Below are positions 26,801 to 39,530 of a stretch of DNA of 64,000 nucleotides, in pieces. How positions within the stretch are numbered: the first letter of the stretch is position 1; each line of letters begins with the position of its first letter. The notes under the pieces were generated by a model. The model made no database searches, was not told the origin of the DNA, and was given only the letters and a program-made list of their open reading frames with translations. Source of the stretch: Todiramphus chloris collaris (taxonomy: Eukaryota > Chordata > Aves > Coraciiformes > Alcedinidae). Position numbers and translations under genes: made by a program. The stretch spans positions 6,443,547-6,507,546 of the forward strand of contig JANVCC010000073.1 in NCBI GenBank assembly GCA_025345505.1, in the 5' to 3' direction.

Positions 26801-27697
26801 CCATAAGCCTGATGCATCAGCAATTTCAGCAGGGCAGAGGGCAAGCAGTAGCAAAAACTTTATTACTCAACAGTCAAAAATTGGCTCTGCAAGAACAAGC
26901 AAAGTCAATATAGAAAACAGCTGATGAAGGGCCAGAGACAGCCTGCATGACCAAAGAGTCTCTTTAGAGGAGGATGATCCTCTGGGAAGCCACCAGTCCT
27001 GGCTTGCTTAATGCCCCGCTCCAACACAGATCTCTGCAAAGCACTGAACAAGTCATCTCAGCACAGTCTTGCACTAGAAACAGACATCTTTCAAATACAA
27101 CTAAACGAAGGAGCTGAGGGCCAGGTAATAAGGAGAGACTGCAGAAAGGACCAAGACATACAGACTGACAGCAATAGATGTCTGGGGCTCTCTGTACACT
27201 TGGGGCTCCAAGGTTTGGTGGAAGGGCTTTTCTAGCTACTTTAGCAACACAGGCACAAAATGAACAGGGGGAGAACCTCAGGAGCAGATGACCCAAGAAA
27301 AGCAAGAGATACTTCTTTACACTGACACACATAAGCAACCTTTGCTGTTTGACTAGAGAGTGTCTGAATTGAGAAATTCACATCTGCTACGTTCCATCTC
27401 CAGGGAGATGTTGCTTCTAGTAGTGGAAACTGGACATAGATAACAGATAAGGGTTTATTACAGGTGAGATTTTTCTCCCGGGGATCTAAAAGTATGTCAC
27501 AATCTGAGGTGGCTACAAAAGGCTAACTGAGAAAAGCCAAGTCCAAAGGGAATCACTTAGCAGTGATGAGATCTGTCAGGTAATATCATTGTTGCCATTT
27601 ATTGTAATAACCAACATGATCTAAGTATCCCCAAGACAAACTAGCTGATTTCTACACAGACAAACCTGAACTTCAGCAAGGACACCACAAGCAAGGA
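23853..27697. other. Unique DNA, no gene recognised
   Basis: It begins with G8 at the gap edge, then AT-rich unique sequence. Thirteen T lie at 24056-24068. A CTATATAGG motif near 24288-24297 is TATA-like but has no other support. The part around 24.88-24.95 kb has a vague resemblance to ancient MIR/L2 tails that is too weak to call. Frames reach about 125 codons and are unrecognised. Confidence 0.5.
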
Positions 27698-28030
27698 AAT
27701 CAGAGAGTCTCACACTGGAAGGGACCCATGGGAATCATCAAATCTAACTCCCTGCTTTTCACAGGACTCCCTAAAACTAAACCTTATGACTAAGAGTGTC
27801 ATCCAAATGCTCCTTGAACTCATGGTGCCACAGTCACTTCCTTGGGGATCCTGTTCCAGTAACTGATGATCCTCTCAGTGAGGAGTATTTTCCCAATATC
27901 CTATCTGAACTTGCCCTGACAGCTTCATTCATAAAAACATTAAAGAGCACTGGTCCTAAAATTGAGAATCAGCTGCCAGCTTGATGTCACCATCACATCC
28001 AGCCCTGGGCCCCACTGAACACAGCTTTCC
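27698..28030 (-). mobile_element. CR1 LINE, minus strand, internally deleted
   Basis: Two separate parts of a CR1 element are joined. From 28030 down to about 27930 the minus strand carries the reverse transcriptase segment before the catalytic FADD box; it reads LGPVLFNVFMN, a form of the conserved LGPVLFNIF(I/M)N block. From about 27915 down to 27698 it carries the 3' terminal region ('ctggaagggacccatggg' on the plus strand is near its 3' end). The several hundred bases that normally lie between, including the catalytic YADD/FADD motif, are absent. An internal deletion of one copy is the simplest reading; two neighbouring insertions are possible. Confidence 0.82.
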
Positions 28031-31000
28031 AGGAGCTTCTAGAAATAACCTTCACATCTTTCATCCCACGGTCAAACCGTATTTCTGGCCCTTGCTTCTG
28101 AATCTTACCTCTGAGAGCAACGACTCCCTTTGCTTTTATTAGGCAAGCCAGCTGTACCCAGCTTTACCCATCTACAATGTCAGGAGCCAGCTCCCTAACA
28201 CAGCTCCCCCCTGAAAGAGGACAAGGAGAGATCAGAGAGCAAAGAAAGTGGCATCAGTGAGCTTTGGAGCATTACAGCTGAACCCACATGAAGGTGGTGG
28301 GAACGTGGAGGGAAGCAAGTATACCATAACTTCCCAAAGCTTCATCTTCTCTCCCCAGCCACAGAAACCCAGGAGAAACACTGATATGCTTTTTGTTCGG
28401 TGGGATGCGGAGAGGCTGCTTAAGAAAAGTGAGGCTGCCACTTTATACTACATCTTGGTAGAGTTGCCTGAACTTAAACAGCCTAGAAAAAGTCTTTATT
28501 CTTATTGCAGTTGGGAAGTACAAGCTACTATTCATTTTCATCCAACAGAAGCTAATAGCCACGGTACTTCAGTAGAGGGGCTGTTTTTCATACCATTTTC
28601 CTCTTCTGAACAACAACGGTGTTGTTTTCCCCTGCCAAAAAGAGTAGGCTAATTAATGATTTTTACAGGACTATCCTACCACAACAACAAAAAAAAAAAA
28701 CAATAGGGAAAGGAAATGCCTTGGACAATAAACATCTACAGCTCTCCTAGAAACCTGGACAGCCCCGTGTCTATAGAGTCCCAGCATCCCATACCTACAA
28801 ATGAGTTTTCTTTCCCTGTATCACATGAGACAGAGGAAACTATTGCTTTCCCTTTACAGATGAGAAATGAAGCAGTGACTTATTCCTAGAGGGACTGGTG
28901 AGAGCTCATACCTGAAATGCATTTTGCTTCAGGGCAGTCAGCAGGACTATGAAGAACAGAGAAAAAATAAAGCCATCAGTTTGTAAAAATACACTAAGCT
29001 CACAACAGTGGCCTGGAATAACTCAGCAAGCCTGGTGACAATGGGCAGAACGAAGCAGACCTGAACAGAGAAGAACTAGGAAGGAGAGCAGTTGGAACCA
29101 GGAGCAGCTAAAACTTACAGATCCATATTTTTGGACCTGCAGAACAGCAGCACTGGGTCTGCCCAGAACTTCAGGCATCTCCTGCTCCATCTTTTACAAT
29201 CTGGGGAAAAAAAGATTGGCCAAATATTCCTACTGCTGAGTCATTCCTTCCACTGTTAATCACAGCCCTTGCCTCAACAGGAGTTCAAACATCAGAAATT
29301 AAGGCTAGAAGCCTCTCAATGCATTTAGCTTGTCTTAAGACAGGAAAAGGATTCTGGACAGTAAAGCAGGAATTCTTTTTAATGTCAGTAAACCATATAC
29401 ACTCCATTTGGACGATAACACCTCCAGTTATGACTGCCTGAACTGCTTTTGTAACTTCAGAGCAGACCTTCATCCCTACCAAACAGACAACATGGTATCT
29501 CTGTAGCCCCTCCGATAAAGCTAAAGCATGATAAATACAAAGGGGCCTGCTGGGCGGATACAGAGTTTGCAGCTGGCATCAGCAGTATATGAGCATCAGG
29601 CCTTGAAGACAAATGAGTGACCTAAAGTCACCAAAGCCTTGTCACTGCAGGCTGGGCTGTGACCACCAGTCCCATCTGCCTCCCTCGCTCTTGGGCAAGT
29701 TGTCTCAGCCACGGCACTCTTAACTTCCAGATCCAAGTTACACAGAGGAAAGAGAGGTTACCAAATAAACAGTTTGTCAAAGCCTGTTGTCTCTAGCTTG
29801 GTTCAGTGTTTTTCTGCCTTCTCCTCCTTCCCCTGCTTCAGAGAAGACCAACAAGATTGCAGTTAAATTCTGTATCTATCAGACAAAGAGCAAACTTAAT
29901 TGCAGTCTTCAGGAGACTGAATTTCTATTGAATGAAATAATGAAGCATAACCAATTGCATTTTGGTGCCAGGGCTCAGAAGGCAATTTGCTAAGAGGCAG
30001 AGGTGTGGAGCAATCTCCTCAGCAGAGTGATTCACTGAAACACAGCAACTGGCAGATAGCGACAATCAGCCCCGGATAGAAATGTTTCACGGATGACAGT
30101 AGCAGGAGCTTGTAAAAGGCTCCAGCTCAGATAAACTGGGAAAGACATATCATCACTGTCCAGCTAATTAATAAAAATTATTACTAGAATTAGCAATATA
30201 CATGTATAGGACCTTCTCTATGAACACTGAAGCAAAAATACTCACGGTTAGCATAAACCCACTGGATTAGTCGTGCAGTCTCTAAGTACCCCCTGCTGTC
30301 AGCAGCACCTGGATCCAGCAACAGAAGGTGATGCTCAGGACAGAAGTGACTAACTCTAGCCCTAAATAAATGCCCATGAAATCACTAAACAATAACTAGC
30401 ACTATATCACAGGAAGCCTTGTTTTCTGCTGCTAGAAAAGACCAGCTTGAACAGCTTTATTTTTCAATGTATTTTTGGAATATGCTTCTAGGAGCTTAAA
30501 TGATGGTGTTGAGTCATAAGCTCCAGGATTCATCTATTCAGTCCACACTCAGGTATCTGGAATGCAAAAGGCTGGGAAAGGGAGATAGCTTTTGGGTTTC
30601 TACCAAATCAGTATGTCCTGTATCGCATCAAATATTTCCCTTCTCCAGAAGCACTTACAGAATAACTTCAGCAATCTATAGAGATACCTCTTTATCTTAT
30701 GTACTGCTGCACAAACACCTGACATACTGGAAAATCCCAACTGAGCTCTGCAAAGATACCTGATCTCCCACAGGCAACCCGTTCTTTTATCACTGGGAAG
30801 GAAATGGAGTTCTTTGTTCAACAGAGTCAGCTCAGCGTTAGGAGATTTCAGCAGCTGTATCACTCAGGATCACATGCCCACTAAAATAACCAAATGTTTG
30901 GGAACAAGATCAAGAGCAGAACCTGCACTGAAACTTCTAGAAGCTTGTAAAGAATCAGGGACTCTATTAGCTAAAAAAGATGGCTGTCACTTCAAGAATA

Positions 31001-34000
31001 CCCACCACATTTAGGCTCATCTGAAGCCCCCACCAAAGCAAAAAAAAAAAGTGTTCCTTGGCTGAAAGTAGAATGGACCACAGGAAAAAGAACTCACGTT
31101 CTTCTAGGCAACTGTCCATATTGCTGGGTCACATAGCCCTCTCTTAAAACAGCAGAGTGGGAGGAGAAGCAGAAAAAGATTTGACTACATTTTCTGTCCT
31201 TCTCTGTACTGATTTTTTTCAGGTGCTTGTAAGAGACAGAATTGTACAGAGCTAAGTCTCAGCCAGGAACTCCTCGGACTGACATGATCTAGAGAAGGCT
31301 TAAATTAGGGAAGAAACTGTACAACCTGGGTCTCAGCTGCGAGACCTCAAACATAATGTCCATCATTCAGTGAAGACACTTATAAAATGGAATCCCAGTT
31401 CATGAATGTCAGGAAGAAAGGGGTTGGGATTTGTAGCAAAAGCCAATTAAACAGTTCCCATCTCAACTCTCTGAACACGAGACCACAGCCCTCAGAGGAG
31501 AGCATCTAACCCTATTGCTTTAAGACAAAATGCATGAAGCAAAATACTTGATTACTCTAGCTTCATGGTTCTAACAGGAAAGAGGACTCGAGTCAACACT
31601 CACAGATACCAGTAACTCTGAATTAAGATGTACAGAAGTTCACAGTTCATTCCTAACCAATTAAGCACCTAAATCAAGACCTTAAACCAAGAACTACTTA
31701 TCTCAGTACTCCCAGTTCTAGGGAGTCTGTTACAAACCTTGGCTGTTACAGCTGTACGGATTTAGTGCAGAGTAGCTACACTGAGCAAAAGATGGATAAA
31801 GATCACACAGTGCAAGTTCCCAAGCAATTCAGTTCCTCTGCTCTTTTTAGACAGTGCTCAAGTGTGCTCTCAAGAGAGAACAGAGCTTCTGGACAGCATT
31901 ATTTTATATGTCACAAAGCACTGAGAAGGTTTAATGAATTGGAAAAACAGAGCTTACCCCTTATAGTTTGCAAAATGTTAGTGACAGTAACTAGCATCAC
32001 AGCCTGTGCAATGCCATGTGTTTCCAATAACATTTGTGGGGGATAGAAACACACCAGATTCTGGCATCACGGGTGAAAAATGACATTAACGAGGATTGAG
32101 CGCTTTCATCTTTGCACCTGTGCCTCATCCACAAACAAACAGTGGAAACACTTAACATGCTGCTTCCTTGGCACACAAGCCTACCTTTGCCCTGCAAGCG
32201 GCCATGGGCCAAAGTCAGCTTTCAAAGGCCCTCCAGCACTGGCACGACCGTGCTTTCCCTGAAATCAATGGGAATTTCCTCACTGAGCTAACAAGAGGAG
32301 ACCCTGGCCAACACCAGTCCCGTCTGTACCGAGTATAATCCATCATTCTAACACCACAGAAAATTCATTCATACACAAAACAAATGAATATTCAGCACAG
32401 CTCTACATGACACTGAGTTCATTGGCATTATCAGCTATATAAAACAGTCGTGAGCAGAGGCAACAGCATTCTTGATGGTCTATCCCGAATCTAAACAGGC
32501 AAATGGCTCATTATCACCAGTCTGAGCCACCCAGTCCCTTAATGGATGCTTCTAAGGCTTTTTCCCATTTCCCAAAGATCTCAGCTATTGTTTATCTGTC
32601 ATCCCCATCTGCTAAAACACAAGTCTGCTTCCCCCAGGTTTGATGGAGAATATTGTAACTCATAACAACCCTTCTCAGAGCCCACTTTCTAATTGGACGG
32701 CTCACTCCCCAGCATAATCATTTTACAGGGAACCAAGGCATGATTTAAGTTGTCAGGTTCCTTAAGATATATTAAGGAATCTCTTCATTCCCACAGGGTT
32801 GAAAAATCTTACACTGTTGATTGCTGAGAAGATTTGCAATAGGTAGAAGACTGGAGTCTATTTGCTTTGTTCCATGTATTGTTTCCCTAGGCATCCTCCT
32901 GTAGCCCCAGCCAGCCAGACTGCTGTGCTGAGTAGAAAAGAAGACCTGTGTGGAAGTATTTATGTTCCACAACGGATCTGAAAGGAAAGGCAGCACATAC
33001 ATGTTCATTTGTATTGCCCTGCAATGACTAAGTGCACTCTCTATATTACCCTTCCAGTCTGTTCATGGATGCTGTATTTTCTGCAAAGTAATCAAGATAG
33101 AATTGTCACATATTAGTATAAAACTAAGTGATAATTTGAGAGCACACAAGGCAAGCATCAGAAAACGGCATTAAAGCCATAAACTTGCCCAGACCAATTA
33201 CTTGTTTCTGCTTCCAGTGAAATTAATCTAACAGTTCATCAACAGTATTCGGGGGAAAAAAAGTTATAGCAGCATGATTATTCCCTTTCCCCATTTTCAA
33301 ATTCTCTTTACCGAAACAGGTAGTGAAATGCAAAGTCAAATCTGCCCAAAGATCTCTAGATCTCCTCTAAGAAGTGTCATGCAGTACTTCTCAGGTCTCA
33401 CCATTTCACAGCCAGTAACTGCTTCAGTAAGAAATTCTCAGTCATGCAACATCATTTCATCCCAGCTGAGCTCCCCTTGCTCTCCTCATCTCCAGCTGCT
33501 GAACCTGCCTCCCCTTTTCAGAACCCCAAATGCCAGCAAGGTAGCAGGGACTGTCAGCTCCCACCCGAGCGGGACACAGCTCTGCAGAGACAGAGGATGT
33601 GGGTTTAGCTGTGTCAAAGGAAAAGACTTTTCTTCTTCCAGAAGAAAAAGAACAATAAAGCCATCTTAACGGGTAAACCAAAGCAAGGAGTAGATGCTTA
33701 TGCAGGGGAATGATGTACCCAGGAAATACTTTCACCAACAGCACTGCAAGGAAGCTTTAAAATGGTGAGTGTGCTGCAGCAAGCCTGCATATATATACAG
33801 CATGGTTCCAGGCCAGATCAAGACTTTAATTTTCACTGATAAGAGGAATCTAATGGAAGAGTAACCAATACACAGGCTCAAAGCATCTGGTTAAGGAAAA
33901 AACAAAACAAACCAAAACAAAAAATTCAGCTAAGGGAGATTGTTTTTCCCCACCATGGAAGGGGGACTTAAGGGGAACTTATCTTAATTTCCAGTAACCT

Positions 34001-36828
34001 GAAGGCACAGGAGACAACAGTACCCACATAATCTCTACCCTCACATTTGTTCCACACCATCTTAGTTTCCTGCAGAGAGTGCCCCAACTTGGTTTCTGTT
34101 CTGATATTGCCCATTTGAGGAAAATCAGGAAAGCTTCCAAACGCACCAGAGCTCTGGCAGGTGTAGCCTGCCCTTTGCTCTGAACAGAGGGATCCCCAAC
34201 AGTGCTTCTCCCCACGTTGCAGCTTTGGCAGGCTACTTGCCCTCCCATCACCTCCCATCCTCAGGCTCCAGACACAGAGGGAGCTGTCATCCACTTGGTT
34301 TTACCCAAATGATGAGCCTATGGCTTCCCAGGTCCCCCACCTGAGCTCCACCCCTTGCTGAAGTACTCCAGAAAAATCACAGCAGGACCCCTCACTGCCT
34401 GCCTGCACACTTGATAGTGCTCATTTGCTCCAGCCAGCAGCCAGGGCAAGGACTGTGCCAGATGGGGCTTGTGGGCAGAGCATCCCCAACACACAGCACA
34501 GGCTTTTCTCCTCTCCCTTTCACACCCACGAGCTTGCCAGCGCTTAGGGATGAAGCATGCCCATGCCAGTCCCGGAGAAGATCCTAGTCACCCTGCAAAC
34601 CCAACAGCACTGCCAAAAAAGCACACACCTTAAGTATAAATGTAAACCCAGGCAAGTTGAACCATTGCTGCAGGCAGCAGCAGCTTGTGCTGAGAACACC
34701 TTCACACCCTGGCCGCACCGTCGGCTAAACCTCTGCACCACTACCAAACCGTACCGTCACATGGGCTGGTTACAGCAGCAACCCACAGATCAACGTGACC
34801 ACAGGCTCCTCTTAAAGCCATCTTGCCTTGCTTGAGAAAGGATATTTTATCTCTTCCTTGGATGGCTCAAAGCCATTAGATGCAAGTCCCTCTTTCACAA
34901 AGCTGGTTTTACCTTACCACTTGCCTTTCCCATCCCTACCCAAGCACGGTGACAAAGGCCCATCTGTTATTATTTATGTGCTTTAAATACAGCAATCGGT
35001 TAAACACAGTAAGAAAATACATCTGATCAAAGCCCAAGTATCAATAAATTTTCACTCCCAAATGAAAATTAACTACCATAAAGCATCCAGCAGATCCCAG
35101 CCTCACTGCTTCAATGGCACACAGCTAGTTTCCCCCTCACCCACTCCCCCCCATGCGCATGAGGTACATTGTGCTGCACAACCTCCTTCAGCAGGCAGTA
35201 CAATGGTAACAGTAAATGGATAATATGGTGGAGAAGAAACTGTTGCTTCATAAAAAGGACTAAACAAGAACTTAAAATGTATTTATAATACGTATTTTGG
35301 CCTGAATTGAGGTGATGATGATAACGTATTATGCTTAGTGACCGCATTTTAGTGATGTCCTTACCTTAGTGATGACATTCAAAAGAAATTAAGACAGTCC
35401 AACATAAGAATGTAAATACCAAAAATGTCATTCTGCTTTACAACAGCTTCTCCTGGACAAAAACCAAATCTCCCAATTATCAAACTGACTCTGAGGCAGC
35501 AGAGAGCTTAGAGCTGCTAGTGCCATGCTAAGAGCATCCCTAACGGGCACTCCATCTAATCTGAGAAGATCAGCAAGTCAGACCCTCTCAGGGGATGCAA
35601 CCAAGAAGTGCCCACATGGGACTTTTCAAAATCAGAGCAAAGAGCATAAATCCCTAACAGATATTGTGTTAGCAAGTGAAACACTCTATACTAGCTAGCA
35701 AGATTGTCCTCTAAATCTGCAAAACATGCTTTGTCCCACTCGAGGCACACAATGCCATTTTGAAGTGGCTGGTAGAGAATGGTCCTTTGGCCAAGCAATG
35801 TTCTTGCTGAAAGCCCATGGAGGAGACAGACACAGATCCTGGGCAGCAAGAAGTAACGGGGAGATGATGAGTGGTGGACAAAAAAGTGTTTAGCTAATGC
35901 AAGAGTTGCTAACAAACTGAATCAGCAACAGAAACAGCTCCTGACAGCTTTGTTCTACAGCACAGGCCAGGAAAACCGCTCTGTGTCCATGTGCACCCTG
36001 CCTCAACCTGCAGATCCAGCACCTTCAGCAGCTGGAGCTCAGATCTCTTCAGCATGTTGCAGCTCCACCACTCTACATCTGAGCCAGGCATTCAAGAATA
36101 TTTAAACTTCCCTTGGACCCAGCATGGACCTGATGCCAGGAAGCTCTATCAGAAATAGTTTTGAAGTATGGTCTGCTCAGTCACAGAGGTTTTCCGTTTT
36201 TTGGGGTGGTTTTTTTTTTGCTATTTAAAATAAACAGTAGCAGTTTAATCTTGAAAAAAACCCAGGTAGCTTTACGTCCCAAGGAGAACAGTAGGAAAGA
36301 CCTCCTTAAGGGTCCCTCATTCCTTAGGGAATCATTCAATACACATACTAATATTTTTCCATATCTACTGTCCAGTGACTTCACTGCCAATTTTAGTTGG
36401 AGTACATTGATTTTTCCATTCCTTTGTGTTTGTCCTCATGGGCTGCAGTATTAGTAATAAAAATAAGCAGATGATCAGACTATTCCACTTGTATTCTACT
36501 AAAATTCATTAGAATTTATGAATTTGTGAGCTGTCAACAGCTACAAAAACATGGGGAGAAAACAGTGATATGCAATGTTAATTTTTCTTGTCCCAGAATA
36601 CAGCAGCTGCACTGTAAGCAAGCAAACAATTCTAGGGCAGTATCTCCTGCATTAACAAGAAAGATTCACTACCTTATTACTAACAACCCCAAAGTATAAC
36701 TCGTGCTCCTATATCTGCAAGGAATATTCAGTTATTCTTTAATAACAGAAAGTCAGTCAGCTGCTCCTGCTTTTCTCCCTAATTATGAAATATGTGGTCC
36801 TTCTAATTTGGAATTAGAATAAAAGCAC

Positions 36829-36931
36829 CGCCGGGGGCCGTTCGAGTTCTCCTCTTTCTATACATGAATTGTCCTTGAACAAATGCAAGTTAGCTAATGC
36901 ATCAACTCGTGAGCAATCTTCACAGGTAAGT
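36829..36931 (+). other. Isolated CpG cluster followed by a consensus splice donor
   Basis: Four CpG fall within 16 bases at 36829-36844, in a GC-rich island of about 25 bases inside AT-rich DNA. About 80 bases downstream CAG|GTAAGT at 36923-36931 is a perfect 5' splice donor. A short non-coding exon could lie here. The reading frames before the donor are closed within about ten codons, so coding is not supported. Confidence 0.2.
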
Positions 36932-38300
36932 ACCTAGAGGACACATCTGCATGTGTCCACAAGGCAATCCATGACAGCACATTTCAGGAAGAAATCTATG
37001 CTCACAGCCTTCGCTGCCAAGGCACTATCATCCATTTTAGTAGGTTTTCTGCCCTAGCTGCTCCCTCTGAATATCAGCAGGAAACACTCACTACAGATAT
37101 TCTACTAGCATTGCATATGTTCTACTAATATTTCACACATTCTAAAGCATCTCACTTTTCCATACGTGCTGCAGTGCATGAGGGGAACATCCACAGACTG
37201 CAGTCAGTCTTATCACAGCCTGCTGCTGGAAAAGCTCTCTTTGAACTAAGTGACTTAGGAAAAAAAACAGACAGCTTCACATTGCTGCTGCTTTGCACTG
37301 GGCAGAGCTTCACATCTGGCTTTTATCTAACCCACTACAAACCACAGCACTGGCCTGAAACATTGATGAGGTTTACATTCATGAATGAGCATCACGGTCT
37401 TTTCCCCATCAAGAACTAAAAGTAAGTTTTACATGCACTGACTTCAAGGGGACTAAAGTTTTCTCTACATTCCAGCTAATTCCACTCCACAGCACTCATT
37501 CAGTGAATCTGAAGGCTTCTTAAAGCTTTTGGGCCTGATGCTTAAGTCATCTGAATAAAGAACCACTACTGCTACAAAAGACAGTTCAAGCAGGGAACAC
37601 ACGCTCGAAGTGATCATCCAGCAGGTCACCACAGGCACCAGTGAAACACAGCTATACTGGTGACAGAGGAGGGGAAGAAGGGAGAGAGACAGGCATGGCA
37701 TGCAATGCCAAGGGAAAAAAAAAAACACACAAAAACCCCACAAGAAAATCATTGTATTTGTATTTATATGCATAGGGAAGTAATTTTACTATACAAGCAG
37801 ATACTTTATCCCTTGTGTAAGAGCTGCTGTGCCCATTTAACAAGCCCCAAGTGGGCAAAACCTGCTGCCACATGGCTGTTCATCATCCTGTGCTGCTCTG
37901 CACACTGGTAGGAAACCTGTTCCAGAGAAACACTCACACCAAACTGACGGCCAGAGCCCAGGGATGTCCACAAGATACAGCATGGGTCCAAAGGGGCCAA
38001 AGCAGGTACAATCACATTCACACACTGCTGAATCTGAGTTCTCCAGATTCTTGCCAAAAAACATTTGTTAAGGCCCTTGCTAGAATTTGTTAGTGCAGCT
38101 TCAGCACGCTACCTGCCACAGCCATAGGAGTGTTGGTTGGCACAAAGCCCAGAGGAGCTCCCATCCAGCACAGGTTTCTCCCTCACAGTACATTTATCAT
38201 CACAGTTCACACGTCATAAAAAACTATTTCTATGTTCGTGTTGCTTTTAACTTCACCTCATATTTCAGTGACCCAGCAGATATGCTCTGCTAAATTGGAG

Positions 38301-38315
38301 AGGTGAGTCTCACCT
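38301..38315. promoter_or_regulatory. Perfect 15-bp palindrome AGGTGAG-T-CTCACCT
   Basis: AGGTGAG and its exact reverse complement are separated by one T. Read as six-base half-sites it is AGGTGA, three bases, TCACCT, which has the inverted-repeat-3 geometry of steroid receptor elements but with G in place of C in each half. It also contains TGAGTC, an AP-1-like half. A chance palindrome is possible. Confidence 0.3.
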
Positions 38316-39264
38316 TCCTCTGCCTCGTTCCTTCCACGTGTATTTTTCCCCTCTGCAACATGGCTGTGATGTATTCACCCCTGGCAGTCACGTGAAGCTG
38401 CTGGTCTCCAGGCAAAGTGATGGGGGGAATGCATTCAGCCTCAACGCTATCATCTAAGGACAAAGAGGTACTTCAAGAACCATCCCCTTATGCAACAAGG
38501 TACTTCTGTGGAGTCTCAAATTCAAGTGCTCAACTGGGATGACCCCGCTTCTTTTGCCAAATCACAGCCTAGGACAGCATAGCTTCAGGCACTTGGGGAG
38601 GTCTGGATTTTTTGCTTGTTTGATTTGGCTCGTTCCTGACACGGGTTCGTGCTCCCAAAAGCAGGTAATTTCACAAGTCCTTCTACCAGACCGTAAGCAA
38701 ATACATTACAGTTCTGCATGAAGGAACTGCAATATATACTGAAAATCAATGCTTGCATAATTCTGAGGGCAAGAACTTCAGGATGTAATTTTACTTCAAT
38801 ACCTTATGTATTTACATGCTCTCACTAGGTACTGATAAAAGCTTAACAGCATTCAGCTTGAATACAGCTCTGCCACGGGTACGCACGTTTGAGGAAAAGC
38901 ACACTACTAAAGCAGCTTTCATCTATTTGCTGCACGGCCTGGCCCTGTTTTCTATTTAGGGAACAAAGACTAGAAAATTGCAGTCAACAGATTTGGAAAC
39001 ACAACCATTGTGGGAGACCTGTGGCTGGCACAGGAAAGCGGTAGCTCTGCAAAGTTTCTGGATTCTTCCCCGTTTCATCTTGACAGGGTAGACAAACCTC
39101 ACGCTGGTTTCGGTCTGTCGGACCACAGCGAGCACCCTTGAAAAGTGACTCCCTCGTTAAACAGCACCAAGGTTTCCATGCAGCAGAAAAGACCAAGCAA
39201 GCACAGAAGAGCAGAGAAGAGCAGCAGGGTCCTGAGCAATGCTTAGGGTGTGACAGAGGAGCGC

Positions 39265-39337
39265 ACAGACCTTGCTGCCCAGCAGCTCTGCAAGTTCAAA
39301 ACCCAGGACAGCACTACAGACCTTGCTGCCCAGCAGC
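39265..39337 (+). repeat. Two 22-bp direct repeats, 51-bp period
   Basis: The same 22 bases, beginning ACAGACCTTGCTGCCC and ending AGCAGC, occur at 39265-39286 and 39316-39337 without a mismatch. The spacer between them is 29 bases and not obviously duplicated. Both copies lie on the 5' side of the CR1 at 39361, so they are not its target-site duplication. Confidence 0.9.
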
Positions 39338-39360
39338 CAGCTTGGACAGCCCCTCCATGC

Positions 39361-39530
39361 TCCCAGGGAGGTGGTTGAGGCCCCATCCCTGGAGATATTC
39401 AAGGTGAGGTTGGACAAGGCTCTGAGCAGCCTGGTCTAGTTGAGGGTATCCCTGCTCACTGCAGGGGGGCTGGACTAGATGACCTTTGGAGGTCCCTTCC
39501 AGCCCCAGCCATTCTGTGATTCTCTGATTG
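39361..39530 (+). mobile_element. CR1 LINE 3' fragment, short
   Basis: Plus-strand CR1 terminus of about 170 bases. It starts at the 'cccagggaggtggttgag' site (normally GLPREVVE in the reverse transcriptase C-terminus), continues through 'ccatccctggagatattcaa' and ends with 'ggtcccttccagcccc', then 'attctgtgattctctgattg', a degenerate octamer tail. The long linker with 'gcaggggggctggactagatgac' indicates a CR1 subfamily different from the copies at 10.1 and 19.5 kb, which have the 'ggtcttttccaacc' end. Confidence 0.92.

Larger units (their letters stand above)
28031..39264. other. Long repeat-poor stretch, no gene recognised
   Basis: About 11 kb without a recognised interspersed repeat or gene, the longest such interval in the window. 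Open frames reach about 134 codons (28.25-28.65 kb, plus strand) and 131 codons (33.27-33.67 kb, plus strand) with no recognisable family or motif. A/C-rich runs occur near 28.68 and 33.9 kb, and a TATA-like TATATAAAA near 32.43 kb. Smaller features (35335 triplet motif, 36829 CpG cluster, 38301 palindrome) are described separately. Confidence 0.5.

Noticed and set aside
28248..28652. 134-codon plus-strand open frame
   Set aside because: No motif, no recognised homology, no splice or promoter support; length is within what random sequence gives in 64 kb over six frames.
28835..28905. MIR-like 'tttacagatgagaaatgaag'
   Set aside because: Only one short block resembles MIR; flanks do not follow the consensus.
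29680..29760. MIR-like 'cttgggcaagttgtctcagc'
   Set aside because: Isolated short similarity without the rest of the element.
36838..36850. B-box-like GTTCGAGTTC, possible tRNA or tRNA-derived SINE
   Set aside because: No A box or cloverleaf in the preceding 60 bases.
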